Positions 25,447 through 37,300 of a stretch of 64,000 nt of DNA are shown piece by piece. Location of the stretch: assembly GCA_036971715.1 (NCBI GenBank), contig JAVHJL010000004.1, positions 1,054,001 to 1,118,000 of the forward strand. Direction: 5' to 3'. The first letter of the stretch is position 1. Each line of letters begins with the position of its first letter. Origin of the DNA: Arthrobotrys musiformis. Lineage: Eukaryota > Ascomycota > Orbiliomycetes > Orbiliales > Orbiliaceae. The position numbers and the translations under genes were made by a program. The notes under the pieces are model-generated. The model did not search any database, had not been told where the DNA came from, and was given only the letters and a program-made list of their open reading frames with translations.

Positions 25447-26043
25447 GTATGGCATATACTATAAGCAAGGCTCCATTTATAGCACAAATGTAGCCTGAAA
25501 AGACTTGCGCCATTGCATATTCAAGCGCCTATTACACTCTATTAGACAACTCTATACTACCTGTCTCTTCAACCCCACTTTGCGATTGGTCAATTGATGT
25601 AACTATTTAACTATATTGCCCAGCCCATTTAATACGAAAGACCCAAATTTATGTCAAGCTTTTTAATAGTCTTGCAATTCGATACCTGGACCATTCGTGC
25701 CAGTACACAACCCCCCGCTCGAGTAATTCTCGTCAAAGAGCGCTTCGCATGCGTGTTGTCCCCAGCAAGAAATCCAAAATCCAACAGCCCTCACAAAAAA
25801 CCACCATTCCCTCTCTCCAACCAAAACACACCCAATCCACGAATGCCACCCGGCGGCTGCGCATAATTCCAAAAAGCTCCCCCCAAGCACCGCCTCCACA
25901 CACCCATTTTCTTCTTTTTTTGCCGCCCTCTTCCTTCTTCTTCCTCTCCCTCTTCCCTTTTCTCGTAAACCACCCCGCCTCCTCTCTTTCTCTCGGCTTT
26001 CCGAAAGGTAACCCTCGGGGTGTCCCGATTCTTCCTACCGGCA
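25447..26043. other. Intergenic and LSM1 5' leader
   Basis: About 600 bp. The half next to LSM1 (about 25770-26000) is strongly pyrimidine-rich, with CT tracts typical of filamentous-fungal promoters and leaders. No gene was seen. Confidence 0.5.
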
Positions 26044-26787
26044 ATGGACGTCCCCGGCGTCTTCCCGGAACCGCTGCCTCCACAGGTCTTCACGACTGGA
26101 GCGCAGCTGCTGGATCTCACTGATAGTACGTTACATCGGGCATATAGTTTGCGACGTGGCGTCGCCTGGAGCTATGCAAGCTAACCGACCACCTTTCTCC
26201 CCTTCCTTTCCTTCCCGTATTTACAGAGAAGCTTGTGATCGTTCTTCGAGATGGACGGAAGCTTATTGGGACATTAAGAAGTTATGATCAATATGGTAAG
26301 TTCCCCCCCCTTCTCCCATTTACCAAAATCCCTGAAACACCCTTTCGTCCTCACCATACACAAGCTTCTTATCAAGTCTCCTTTGGCAAATGTTCTGACG
26401 TTGTTTTTCTCTTCGTTTCTTTTTTTTTTTTTTTTAGCGAATCTTGTGCTTCAGGATACTATCGAACGTTTATACTCCAAAAACCTCTATGCCGATGTCG
26501 TACGAGGGTGCTATATAGTCCGTGGCGAGAATGTTCTGTTATTAGGGGAAATCGTAAGTGCATTCATTCCGTTGCCCTTTAAACCGCTTAGGATTGTTAA
26601 TCATTCGCGTTTACTATTCTCATAGGATCTGGATAAAGAAGACGATACCCCGCTAAAACAAGCAACCGTGGACGAAATATACGATGCCCAACGCGCGGAG
26701 AACACATACAAGAAGCAGAGGGAGAAGAAGAAGGCGAAGAAGTTGCATAGTCTTGGGTTTGAAGCGGAGAATGAGTTGATTCTATAG
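26044..26787 (+). CDS. LSM1: U6 snRNA-associated Sm-like protein LSm1
   Basis: Subunit that defines the cytoplasmic Lsm1-7/Pat1 ring, which binds the 3' end of deadenylated mRNA and triggers decapping in P-bodies. Exons: 26044-26125, 26227-26295, 26438-26553 and 26626-26787; 142 aa. The Sm1 motif is seen as LVIVLRDGRKLIGTLRSYDQYANLVL and the Sm2 motif as CYIVRGENVLLLGE. A charged C-terminal helix follows (YKKQREKKKAKKLHSLGFE), as in LSm1 orthologues. Length agrees with animal and fungal LSm1. Intron 2 ends in a long T tract before its AG. The stop TAG is followed in the same frame by 144 more open codons, described separately. Assignment to LSm1 rather than another Lsm rests on the MxxP..F..GA..LDL start and the YSKNLYADVVRG segment. 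Confidence 0.95.
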
Positions 26788-27222
26788 GACGGAACTGACT
26801 GCGTTTTGCCCTTCGTGGTTTATAAGAACCAAGTGAATCCGAGGTTGGTGGTTAAGAAGCTTGATTTGGATACTGGGAAGGTGTATTATGAATATGGAGG
26901 TGTGAGGTATGAGGATTTGGTGGTTTCTGATTATGAGGATGTTTCGGTGGGGTCGACGTTGTCGACCGTATTGGAGGACCCTGAGGGCGAGGAAGCGGCG
27001 GAAAGGGAAGATGATGTCGACGATGCGGTTCATTATGACGATGAAGAAGAGGAGTTGGAGGGTGAAGGGTATGATGATAGTGGCGGGGGAGGTGGAGAAA
27101 TGGCTGGTGGTGGTGGGGATGACGGCCAATATGGAGATTTTGATGATAGAGGGGGTATCCAGTTAGGGGACAACTTTAACTGGTGGCAGCACCACCGGCA
27201 GCAACATCACGGACAACGATAA
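26788..27222 (+). other. Open frame in phase with LSM1 after its stop codon
   Basis: Starts directly after the LSM1 TAG and runs 144 codons in the same reading frame to a TAA at 27220-27222. It has no ATG near its start (the first in-frame Met is far inside). The product would read VVYKNQVNPRLVVKKLDLD, then KVYYEYGGVRYEDL, a strongly acidic middle (DDEEEELEGEG), Gly runs, and a Trp/His/Gln tail (NWWQHHRQQHH). The DNA is purine-rich, which by itself disfavours stops in one frame, so an ordinary 3' UTR is possible. Alternatives are stop-codon readthrough, or alternative splicing: the stop lies inside TCTATAG, which resembles a 3' splice site, and a GTGGAC at 26672 inside the last exon would join to it in frame. 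Confidence 0.35.
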
Positions 27223-27550
27223 TTATCACATAACCTCGAAAATATTATTAGAAGCAAAGCGGGAACTGGCATTGGATGGTTTTATCGATACCAACCTATC
27301 CTTGCCTCGGATGGAACTTTTTTTTTACTTGAGCAAAACTTTAGAAAATAACTAATAAAAAAGCATTGGAATTAATTCCGGGCTCGATTCAAGTGGAACC
27401 TGGCCCTTTGGAATTCTTTACTGGGATTTTACAATGCCCTGTATCTGGTCCCATCCATTCTATGGCTCTAAGAACCTATATAACCCCCATGAGTCCGTCA
27501 CCCGATATCACCAAATGAGTATTTACTTATCTAATATGAGGCATGTGTGC

Positions 27551-28676
27551 CTACACGCTCAGATGGATCTGCTCTATAGTCTCTACAGCCCATTCTAAAG
27601 TCTGCATCAGCGTCAAATCCGTCCCCGCGGGGGTCCTAAGCCCATTAGCTAACGCCTCCTCCGTTAAAACGCCGGTACCCATATCTCCCTTTTCAAACAG
27701 ATAACTGTGCTGTTTAACATAAGCCGGCCAAACCAGGAATTCGAAATACCCCTGTGGATCTTGCCAGAACCCTTCCATGGTCGTGTAGCCCGCTCTATCT
27801 TCCCTCCTTTGCTTTGCCTACCAGAAGTTAGTCAAAAACAGAATGATGCTAAAAAGATGAATAAGAGATCGTATGAACCTTTTCGTAAGGCGTCCGTATC
27901 ATGAGTTTTATATCAAACTCCCTCTTCAACTCCTCCGGCACACCGGTTCCAAATATCAAAAACCCATCGACGATGACAATCCTCTCCACTTTACGTCCCA
28001 ATTCTCCTTCGACGCCGTTCAACCATCCCACGACCTTTTTTTCGAGCTCTAAAATCTTTTCTTGGCCGTTTCCGGCGGGACCTACTTCGTTCGCGAGTTT
28101 TGAAATACTCTCGTCTACACCGACGGCATGTGTGACTTCATAACTTTGATGCGATTCCGGGAGGGATCCGAATTGTTTCGCGTGTTTGAGGGAGGAGAGG
28201 AAGAGTGGGAAATTCAGAGCTTCGGGACAATCCCAGTCTTGGACTTTTTCTCCCGTGGTGCCTAGTTCTACGAGCGGTAGGTCGGAGTCTGGGATGTAGA
28301 AGTCATCGGCGTGGAGGATTGTACATGTCGGTGGGGAAGGGGTTAGGGTTTTTGAAGTGAAGGCTGCGCGGAGGAGGCGGGAGATTGAGGTTTTGCCTGA
28401 GGAGGATGGGCCTATTTTATTTTTAAGGGATTTGGGGGTTAGTTTTTTGGTATTTTGGTTTATTTGTTTTGAGGATTAGGTATCTCGTGATTGTGGGAAG
28501 TTATAAATCGTTCATATCGATTATTTTATATTTCGAGATACGGGAATGCAACATTATATGCATATACTAATGTGGCGATATCGGCACCTCACGGCTCCCC
28601 AAGAACAAATTCACGTCTAGAAAGGGCGCGGACTAAACAAACCTGAAATCGCAATGCAAATAGACGAAGATGACAT
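27551..28676 (-). CDS. NRK1: Nicotinamide riboside kinase
   Basis: Phosphorylates nicotinamide riboside (and nicotinic acid riboside) to the mononucleotide in NAD salvage. Exons on the minus strand: 28676-28643, 28411-27879 and 27817-27551; 277 aa. The first exon is only 34 nt, and its last base completes the P-loop: AISGPSSSGKTS (Walker A, residues about 9-20) spans the 231-bp first intron. ILHADDFYIPD carries the substrate/Mg-binding Asp residues; IVIVDGFLIFG is the beta strand before the lid; RTPYEKAKQRREDRAGY is the lid region, interrupted by a 61-bp intron with a weak GTTCAT donor; FWQDPQGYFEFLVWPAYVK is the conserved nucleoside-side block. Length is close to yeast Nrk1 (240 aa). Start chosen because it puts the P-loop at the expected distance. 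Confidence 0.92.
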
Positions 28677-29328
28677 CCTGATCCAAACAGGCCTTATTTC
28701 GTTCTCGGCCCTTTTTTCCAAAGCTGGCACGGGAGCGAAGTGCGGGGGTGAGGATTTCGTTCGCGGATGTGGAGGGTTAATTCAAGGAATGCAATGCAAT
28801 GCTGTTGGATTTGTGACGTTCCGGTGCATATGCGGCCTTTGGCCACCGCTAGTTGACCTCAGGGCTGAAAACGACGGGTGTAAGCTAGTGGGACCTTAAA
28901 TTGTTTACCCCTGCTAACCACAAATATCATTTGATCTAAACTAACTTAACACTCAGCGAATTCCGGGCACGGATGTCTTTTCTTATGGTTTATGTTGTGA
29001 GGGGTGTTTCACGTAATAATCATATCTATTTTCCAAGCTAGTGCTATTGACTGGCTGTTGTGTGAGAAAGGGAGATACAGAAGAGGAAGCCAATAATACC
29101 GGCTTGAGGTGTTCGATTTCGTGAGAGAGTGTGCCGTTGACTATCCGCCCCAACGACAAGGCGCCGTGAAGAAAAAAAAAAGAATATACAAGGGAATAAG
29201 AGATGCATGAAAACTCCCTGAGCATGAACATTCCAAAGTAAAACGAGACTACAGACGATGATATATAAAAGGGGGGGTAAACGTGAAGTAAGGCATTAAG
29301 AAGTGGTAGGCAAAAGACAGGAGAAAGA
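28677..29328. other. Intergenic, RPL3 3' side and NRK1 5' side
   Basis: About 650 bp. It must contain the 3' UTR of RPL3 (minus strand, next to 29328) and the promoter of NRK1 (next to 28677). No further gene was seen. Confidence 0.5.
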
Positions 29329-30944
29329 TTAAGCAGCAACATCCTTCTTGAGGGTTCCAAGGAACTTGGACTTCTCCTCGCTTGTCTGGAAGCCACCACG
29401 ACCGAATTTCGAGGAGGTATCGATCCATTCTGGGAGTATCTGTTAGTATTTGTCTTCATTCGGCAGGCGAATTGAAGTAAAATGGAGAACTTACTGATGT
29501 CGACCTTCTCGAGAGCCTTCCTGCTGGTGTGGGTGACAAGAGATTTTCTTAGGGTAAGGACTCTCTTCTTGACACCAGGGCACGATCCCTTGATCATGAC
29601 GAAGTCGTTCTTGACTGGACCGTATCTGACGAAGCCACCCATTGGGGTGATGGTCTTGTTGGAGACGTCGTACTCGGTGGAGGCGTTGTTGGGGTCCGAG
29701 CCCAAACCGACACGGTAAATCTTGTGGTTTACCGAGGTTCTGTGATGGTAACCATATTGACCAGCACGGGCAACAGTCCATTGAACTATACAAAAGGTTT
29801 ATTAGTTTCTTCGTCCATCTCACAACATTTCCAAAATAGCCCCAAAAAGGGAGGAAGAAAAAACGTACCGTGGGCAGGATGCCATGCACCAATACAAGCA
29901 ACCTTTCGGAGACCCTTGTGGGTCTTTCTGGGCAGCTTCTTGGTTCCCCAACGGGAGGTAACACCGTTGAAACCGTGACCCTTGGTAACACCAATGATAT
30001 CGATAACCTCGTCCTTCTCGAAGATGGATGGGATCTCAATTGGCTTCTCGAAGAGGTTCTTGGCGAAGTCAACCTTATCAGCGATGCTGCCACCGTTGAT
30101 CTGGATTTCCATCATGTGGGCCTTCTTCTGCTTGAGTGGGGTCTTGCGGATCTGGGTGTGGGCGATGAGACGGACGACAGTGCAGTACTTCTTGATGCGC
30201 TCGAGGTCACGTTCGATGGCAGAGCCGTTGTTCTCGGAGTGCTTCTTGGCGTACTTGGTGAAAGCCTTCTTCTTCGACTTGTACCAGTTCTTGTAGAATC
30301 TTCGTCGGATTTCGTCGCTCAAGTGGGCGGCCCAGACGGTGGTAAGGGATCGGAGACCACGGGGAGTCTCGATGTAACCGACAACACCGACAGCAATCAT
30401 CTATAAACGAACTACAATGAGCTTCCAAACTCCCCTACGAAAATTTTTCATGTCGGAAAAAAATGGGTTACTGACTGGTGGAGTTTCAATGACGGTGACG
30501 GCCTCAACAATCTCCTTCTTGTGCATCTTGGCACCAGGTCGGTCCAAATCTCTGACGATGGTGGTCATACCGGCCTTGTAACCAAGAGCAGCGGTGAGGT
30601 GGACTGGCTTCTTAGCATTGTCCTTGGGGAAAGCCTTGCATCGTCCCCTGTGTCGGGCAGCACGCTTCCTTGGAAGGAAGCCAAGGGAACCGTGGCGAGG
30701 AGCTTCCTATATATCCAAAAACATCATCGTTCAGCTTGTCGGTTCGGTGAAAATAAAGAATTTCTCGAAGATATCGAATATCGTCGTTGTGGGAGAACAT
30801 ACGTATTTTCTCTATAAAACCCATCATCGAACATGTTAGCTCCAGCTCTCCGAAAAAACCAATAAACCCCCCATCCAACTTCTCGAACTGTTGATGGACG
30901 TCTAATTGAGGAAGGGAGGGAGTATTTGGACGTACGTGAGACAT
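29329..30944 (-). CDS. RPL3: 60S ribosomal protein L3 (uL3)
   Basis: Large-subunit protein next to the peptidyl transferase centre. Six exons on the minus strand: 30944-30936, 30811-30803, 30706-30476, 30400-29869, 29785-29495 and 29429-29329; 390 aa. The first two exons are 9 nt each and encode MSH and RKY; together with exon 3 they give the invariant MSHRKYEAPRHGSLGFLPRK. Further uL3 blocks: VHLTAALGYKAGMTTIVRDLDRPG, VIDIIGVTKGHGFNGVTSRWGTKKLPRKTHKGLRK with the His of the conserved tip loop, CIGAWHPAHVQWTVARAGQ, and MGGFVRYGPVKNDFVMIKGSCPGVKKRVLTLRKSL. The two micro-exons are fixed by near-universal conservation of the N-terminus and by perfect GT/AG flanks. Divergent from SSN6 across a long gap. 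Confidence 0.97.
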
Positions 30945-33900
30945 CTTGACTGTTGTCGGGGAGTCGAAATCCTGTGATGTTAGTATCGGTGGTTGATTTG
31001 ATGAAGTTCTTGAAATCCAAGTCGACGCTATATCCACACACCCATACAAAAATTTCGTTGTCGTCGCCAAACCTGGGTCCTTTTTTGAGGGCTTGCTCGA
31101 AAGGCTGGTTGGAAGTGCACCTTTCCTCTTTCAGAAAGGCAGTCCCAAAAGATCAAACATCAACAACACCACGTGATAAAACACTGGACAACACCGCAAC
31201 ACATGTTGGGTGTGGGGGAGGTCCGAGCAACTTGATCTTGGGCCAGATTATCTCCCGTGATAAGATCGATTAGATAATTTGTGACTCTCGGAGCCAATGT
31301 TGGAGAAAAGACACTCTACAAAGCTTAATATGACGTGGCGTCACCAAAGTTTGCGTATACCAAACGCCCCCTATACACAGTCCATCACGGATTATCTCGC
31401 GATCTATGAACGTCGAGAAGAAAGATCTTAAGAGAACGTGTATTTTAGCTAATATCTGATACCCAATTGAAAAAAAAATAAAAATATCGTACGAAGAAAG
31501 TCGAATCACGGACGATAGGCTGGAAGACGTAGGTGGCATCGTTTCCCCCCAACCACGCGAGGTCCCTAGCGAGAGCTCCGTGGGCCTGGTCGAAGGTTTT
31601 CCTTTCTCATCTTCCCACGTTAGGTTGACAGCCAACAAAGAAGGCAAAACAGAAACAAGGCCATGACCAGACCGGCCGGACCAGCCAGCCCAGTCCAGCC
31701 AGTCGATCGTGGTGGTAAATTGTTTTATGCATCTACCTCATCGGCCAATATTTCATGCAGCTAGCCTGCGCCTGGGGTGGTTATCATACATATAACAAAA
31801 AACCGGTAGATCACTTGACAGGATCTCGATATGTCTCGCTCGCAAGGTGGACTCGACTGGGGCTGGGAAAGAGAGGGAATCAAAAGACACACGCACGCAC
31901 ACACATGCTACATACTGCACACATTACATACGTATGGTGCATGCAAGCAAAACTTAAACGCCAATGTTTCGACTTTTCCAATGGGCCTTCCCCCCAGTCG
32001 AATAGGAACGACAGGAAGGGGGTAAGAAATCATGGGGAAATACCTTCCCATGAGGTGTGTGATGTGTGTAATTTTAGCAGCGACACACGCTGCAAAAGAG
32101 TGAGGAACCTGAGAGCATTGCTTGCTCCACCCAGCCAACCAGGAAGCCCAGACCCGGAGTGGGTCCTTTCTTTTCCATTGGGCGTCCAATAATTCCCCAT
32201 GCCAAAAGCAAAAAGGCCAAAGAAGAAGGTCACGGACAAAGCCAAACAGAAAGAAAAAAAGCTGCTCTTGGTCTTTCCTTCTTTTCTTTTTCAAGGAAAA
32301 AGAAAAGATTAAAAGCAGGTATGTGAAAAAGCAAATAACCGCCTTGTTTCATGATTTGGCCCTTCAAGCGAAGTCAGAGAAAAAGAGCCGGCGCCCTTTT
32401 TCCGGATTTGCTTTTTCGGTTCTTCGACTCGACTTGGCTATGTACTCTTTGGCGCAGATGCGGGTAGAGGACTTGCCAGCCGGGAAGGGATGGTGGTGAT
32501 GGCATGGCATGGGGGAGATCCACTGTCTCTCGACGGTTACATACGTAAGACTTTTTGCATTTGCAAGGCAAGACAGAAAAAAGAGGTGTCTTTTGGTCCA
32601 TAAGGCTTATCGTTCGGATTTACTGGCCCTCGGATAATAATAGTCTGGAATCTAGGTCTGTATGTACGTAGATGTGTATAAAAGTGTCCAGAGTTGGTCG
32701 CGACATTAACCAATATGAAGGCTTATTATAATCGCAGGAGGCTACCGATACCGATGTTTTGTTACATGGTAGTTTTTTTAGATTCCTAACACCGATTGCT
32801 GCGATATATAATATCAAGCTCGACGGCATGCCACTTCTCTTTACAGCGTTGGAGTGAAACCCCACACACACCCACACATCCACATATAACCCCAACATAA
32901 GCATCGTGACTGGATATCTGACTTTTAATCCCCTATCAAAATCGGATGGTGGCCCGAGTCAAAAATAAAACCCAACAATCCCGGAACACGCGAATAGGTT
33001 GTCCATAAAACCGCTGTTGGAGGCAAGGACATGTTAACATGTTGTAGAGGGGCAAGAGTTGGATAACTTGGCTGTAGGTAACAGGTTGGTGATGTTGCTG
33101 TTCCGCTGTTGTACCGATGGGATATCCTTGGAGTGGATGTAAGTATTATAAAATAGCAACCGGCCAACAAACAGAATTAGACGCTTGTCAGCCTCGAAAC
33201 TTAACGTTTCCGTAGCCGTAGCCTCGGCTTGGCGAACATCGACTGCGTATGCATCTAGACGGTATATAGCTCCAGCGTCTCGATAATTCTCAGAACAGTC
33301 CTCGTAAAAGAGAGAACGAAGGGAATGGTTCTCATTCGTCGTCGTCCCAAGGGTGGAATTCGCGCGGAGGGCAGCGGAGGCACCTCACCGCCAGGAACGG
33401 TTATTCGCATGCAGCCTGCAACAGATGCTCGTCGGTGTTCCCTTCCCTCTCCCTTTCCCTTTACCCCCGTACATACTACATCCCCTCGTCTTTTCTTCCA
33501 ACAAATGACCTTTCTTTTCTTTTCTTTTCGAAGGTTCCTTTTTTTCTGCTTAAAAAGCAAATCGGCATGGGGGAAAGAAAAGAAAAGAAAAAAGGCTGAC
33601 GGTCAGTATGCAATATCGTCAAACGAACAAGATGTTGTATAACCAGACCGCAAAAACCTAGTAGCATGTATGTATGTACCTTCCTTCCTTGCTGCACCTT
33701 TTTTTTCTTTTGTTCCTTTTTTTTCAATTCCATGGGGGTGTTACTGTATGTTATGGATTGATAACCTTTTTGTACCACCAAACTGATATGACGACGTTCT
33801 TTTTTTTTATAACCTTGAATTGAAAATGTCATGAAGTTTTGTTATAGGTTGGAGATTTTGTCTTAACATTTAGGTTTTATAATATAATACCACCTCTGTC

Positions 33901-34352
33901 AACTTTGGTTTTTTCCCCCTGTATGTTACGGACCTCATTTCTTACCTCACCTCATAGTGGAACAAATTCAACAGACTCGACTCGAGGACCCGGTTTTGAT
34001 GGAAGGTAAAATTGTGAGACACCACCCCGAGTCGTGGGAAAGTGGTAAAAGTCGATGGTGATTTTTTTTTTCTTAATCTGATATGTTTTTTTTCTGGGCG
34101 TTTTGGGGGAGGTCATGCATTGCAAGCCTCATTTTTCCAGCCTCCCTCGATCGATTTCTTGGGGTTTTAGTCAACCTAGTTTGGGGTTTCAACAGGCACC
34201 GTTCGATGCTTTTCCCATGGGTTTTTTGTTGGCGCACGGACTTCAAACACTTGATTGTGAAGGGTGATTGGGGATGTAAGGGCGTCTTTGCCGCTTTCTT
34301 TTCATCTTGATATATATTTTTTAAATTTTAAATTTTAAATTTCATTTTTTGT

Positions 34353-34377
34353 AAAAAAAAAAAAAAAAAAAAAAAAA
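34353..34377. repeat. Poly(A) tract, 25 nt
   Basis: Run of A on the plus strand, just after a TTTAAATTTTAAA-type repeat (34318-34342). No element body was recognised. Confidence 0.85.
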
Positions 34378-37300
34378 GATTACTTATTGTCACCTCTTGT
34401 CGTCTGAACATAAACCCCGTCCCGTACCGGATGTAAATCCCAAACCAAACCCACCAAATTCGGATGACGGGTTGGGTTGAAAGTGGGGAATCCCACGCCC
34501 ACTTGATCAGTAAAACGGGCGTTTTTTTGGTGGAATGGAAAGAAAGGTGGCGGCGGCGGCGGGCGACGAATAGGGAAGAAAACATTCCGACCGCGGTTTT
34601 TATCCCCTTATGTAAAAACCCCCCAAACCTCATCCGCCCAGACGGGTGTTCATGATAGTGTGAAATAAACGGTAAACTGGGCTTTGAACTAGTTCGCTGC
34701 GCATGAAATATACTAGAACCCTTTTTTATATGGCGGCTGTATCAACAAGTTCGGAGTTAAATACTATTGAGCGGATGAGAAAAGTGAGGCAGCGGAAAAA
34801 TAATACACAGGCGAACGGAGGGGCGTTTATAGCTGTGATGGGTGGAAAATAAGGTTATGCCATCCTCATCTAGTTTATTTCTGCGAGGCGCATCTTTTTC
34901 GTCGCCGGGATCGCGAGGAGGGTAAAAAAGAGATGAAGGGGGTTCTGCTAGCGCAGTCGTGTGCAAAAATGAATTTTCTTTTTTGGTTTTCTCGTGAAAT
35001 TTTTTGTCAAATGTTGATATTGATTGTTTGTAAGGAACCGCGAGTTTCGGATCTTGCCATTGCATTCGATATTGTAACTATATCACATTCTTTGGGGGTG
35101 CCGAAGATTACACCCGGAGCCTGGGCAAGGATTCCTTGGCAAGGGATCTTGGAGATCTTGCTTCCCTTTCGCCAAAGCGTGGTATTAGTCAATTGCAAGG
35201 TCAGTTTAAAGTCCCCTTAATATCTTCTTCACAAGCATATATGTACAAACCCCCAAACGGAAAAGAAAAAAAAAAGGATAAAAGGGAAAGAAGGAATTTT
35301 GGAACCGCAGGAAGGAATTGTGATATATTAAATTAAGAAAGGTGTGCGAAGGAAAAGAAAAACTCGGGAGATGACGTTTAAATGCCTCGGTAGGGTGGAT
35401 GTGGTGCGGAGTGCACCCTCACTCCTGGGTCTTTTTTGTGGGTTTTCCCCCTTCGTCGATGCCTGCATATCAGTTACGAGGTACAGGTCCGTATTATTTG
35501 GTGGATCTTGATAAATATATCGTGTGTGTGTGTATGTACCTAGCGGGGCGATGGGAGGTACTGTTGGTACCTTGATACTATTATACCTGCCCGGCTTTTA
35601 GCAACCAAAGATGATCCATTTGTCATCGGTGCATGCGCATGCGGGATTGTATAATAATAATCAGAAAGACACACAAAAGGTGCTGCATGAGGATAAGAAA
35701 ACCAAACGAAGTGAAGGGGGGCAAAAAAGAAATAAAAAGGGAAAAGAAAAAGGGCATGACAGAGTTGCTCCAGCGCCGCCGCTGGGTCTCTTTTTTCTGC
35801 GTTCGCGTATGCTTCTTTTACTTGCCTGGCACTAACGTGATCTGGGATACATAGGCTTTACCCACCCGGCAGCGGACACGAGAGGAAGAAGCAATGTGCT
35901 AGCTTCTTTCTCCAAATGTTGGCACCGTACCCACATCCCTTTTGCTTTTTTGCTTCTGTGTGGTGGTTACTTAACCCTGAGACGTTTTGAACGTTTGCTT
36001 TTTTCTTCTTGGGAAGGGAGGGTTTGTGCGGTGACCAAGGCAGGTAAGGTAAGGTTGCGGGAGCAGTACCCCCTCGCCATCTGCTGGTGGTGTGGAGGGC
36101 ACATCAGGAGGCTTAAAAAACAAACCGGTGGCAGGCCTCAATGGCAGGAAAGGGAAGAAAAAAAAGGGTATTAAGGACACAACTTCGCCGCACTAAAAGT
36201 TAGGATTCTGGTGGATTATCAGTTGACTTTTTTGCTCTCGTACGTAAAACCGATCCGAAAAAGATTAAAATATCTTTCGAATCATCGTCAGATCTGTCGA
36301 GAGGGCTTCCGGCCGGCCGCTAACATGAGGAACGATTTGCACATATGTACACCAGCAGGTCAGAAAAAACAAATACATTGATTGGGGGTGTAGTAATATG
36401 GGAATATAGTGATGCAGTGTTAAGACCTAATTCTTCGGTTATAAGATTGTGGGAAAAAAGAAGAGATCGAGGCTTGAAAAATAAGAGGGTGGAGTATCAG
36501 ACGTGATAAAAGTATGTGCAAAATGGGGACGATTCGTCCCCTCTCTTGAGACAATTGGGGAAGGAGGACCCCCAAAAGCGATCTGTCCTGCGCGAAAGAA
36601 TGACCGAAGTTCCGCCTAGGAAGATATGGGAGTTTTGCAGAGCAGGAACAGCAAGGAAGAAATAAAAAGAATAAAAAATGAAAAAAATGAAAAAACGGAC
36701 AAGAAGCAAAAACGGGAGAGTTTATGGAAAGAAGCAACTGGAGAAAGAAAAAGAAGGAAAGAAACTGTGCCCCTTCTGTCAGTCGGTCAAACTGACACGA
36801 ACGACCAATTGGCTGGCAAAGAACCGAACGCAAGGAAACATCAGAAAAAGCAAGGAGAAGGGTCGGTCCATTTAATCTGAGTGGGCCCCATCCCTTCAGC
36901 CTGGTCAAGGTTGTGTGGGTGGACATTCCATCATGCCCACTTTTGGCCTGAAGGGCGAGGGAGCCGATGTTCGAACAAGGGCGGAGGAAGAAAAGAAAAC
37001 CCCAAACTCGAGTAGCTAACTATGGTCTTGTCTGCATGTGCGTAATAGCGAGGGTTATTCCACACCCCATCTTTGCATTTCTCACTAAGCCATAACATGC
37101 AGGAAAGATCCTTAGCGTCGAAGATTATTCTTCCCGTTTTTGCTTCTCCGACCTGACGAAGCACCCGGGAGCCAGTGGGTTTTAGTACATAGCCATCCAT
37201 ACATCCATCCCCATGTTCTGGGTTATGGTTTCTTGACTGGAACGGCCGTTTGCTTTTTTATTTATATAGCGCAGGTTTTTTTTTTGCCTTTGGAATGTCT

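Noticed and set aside
36420..36926. 168-codon ORF on the minus strand
   Set aside because: Phe/Leu-rich owing to T-runs; no signal or domain, in the gene desert.
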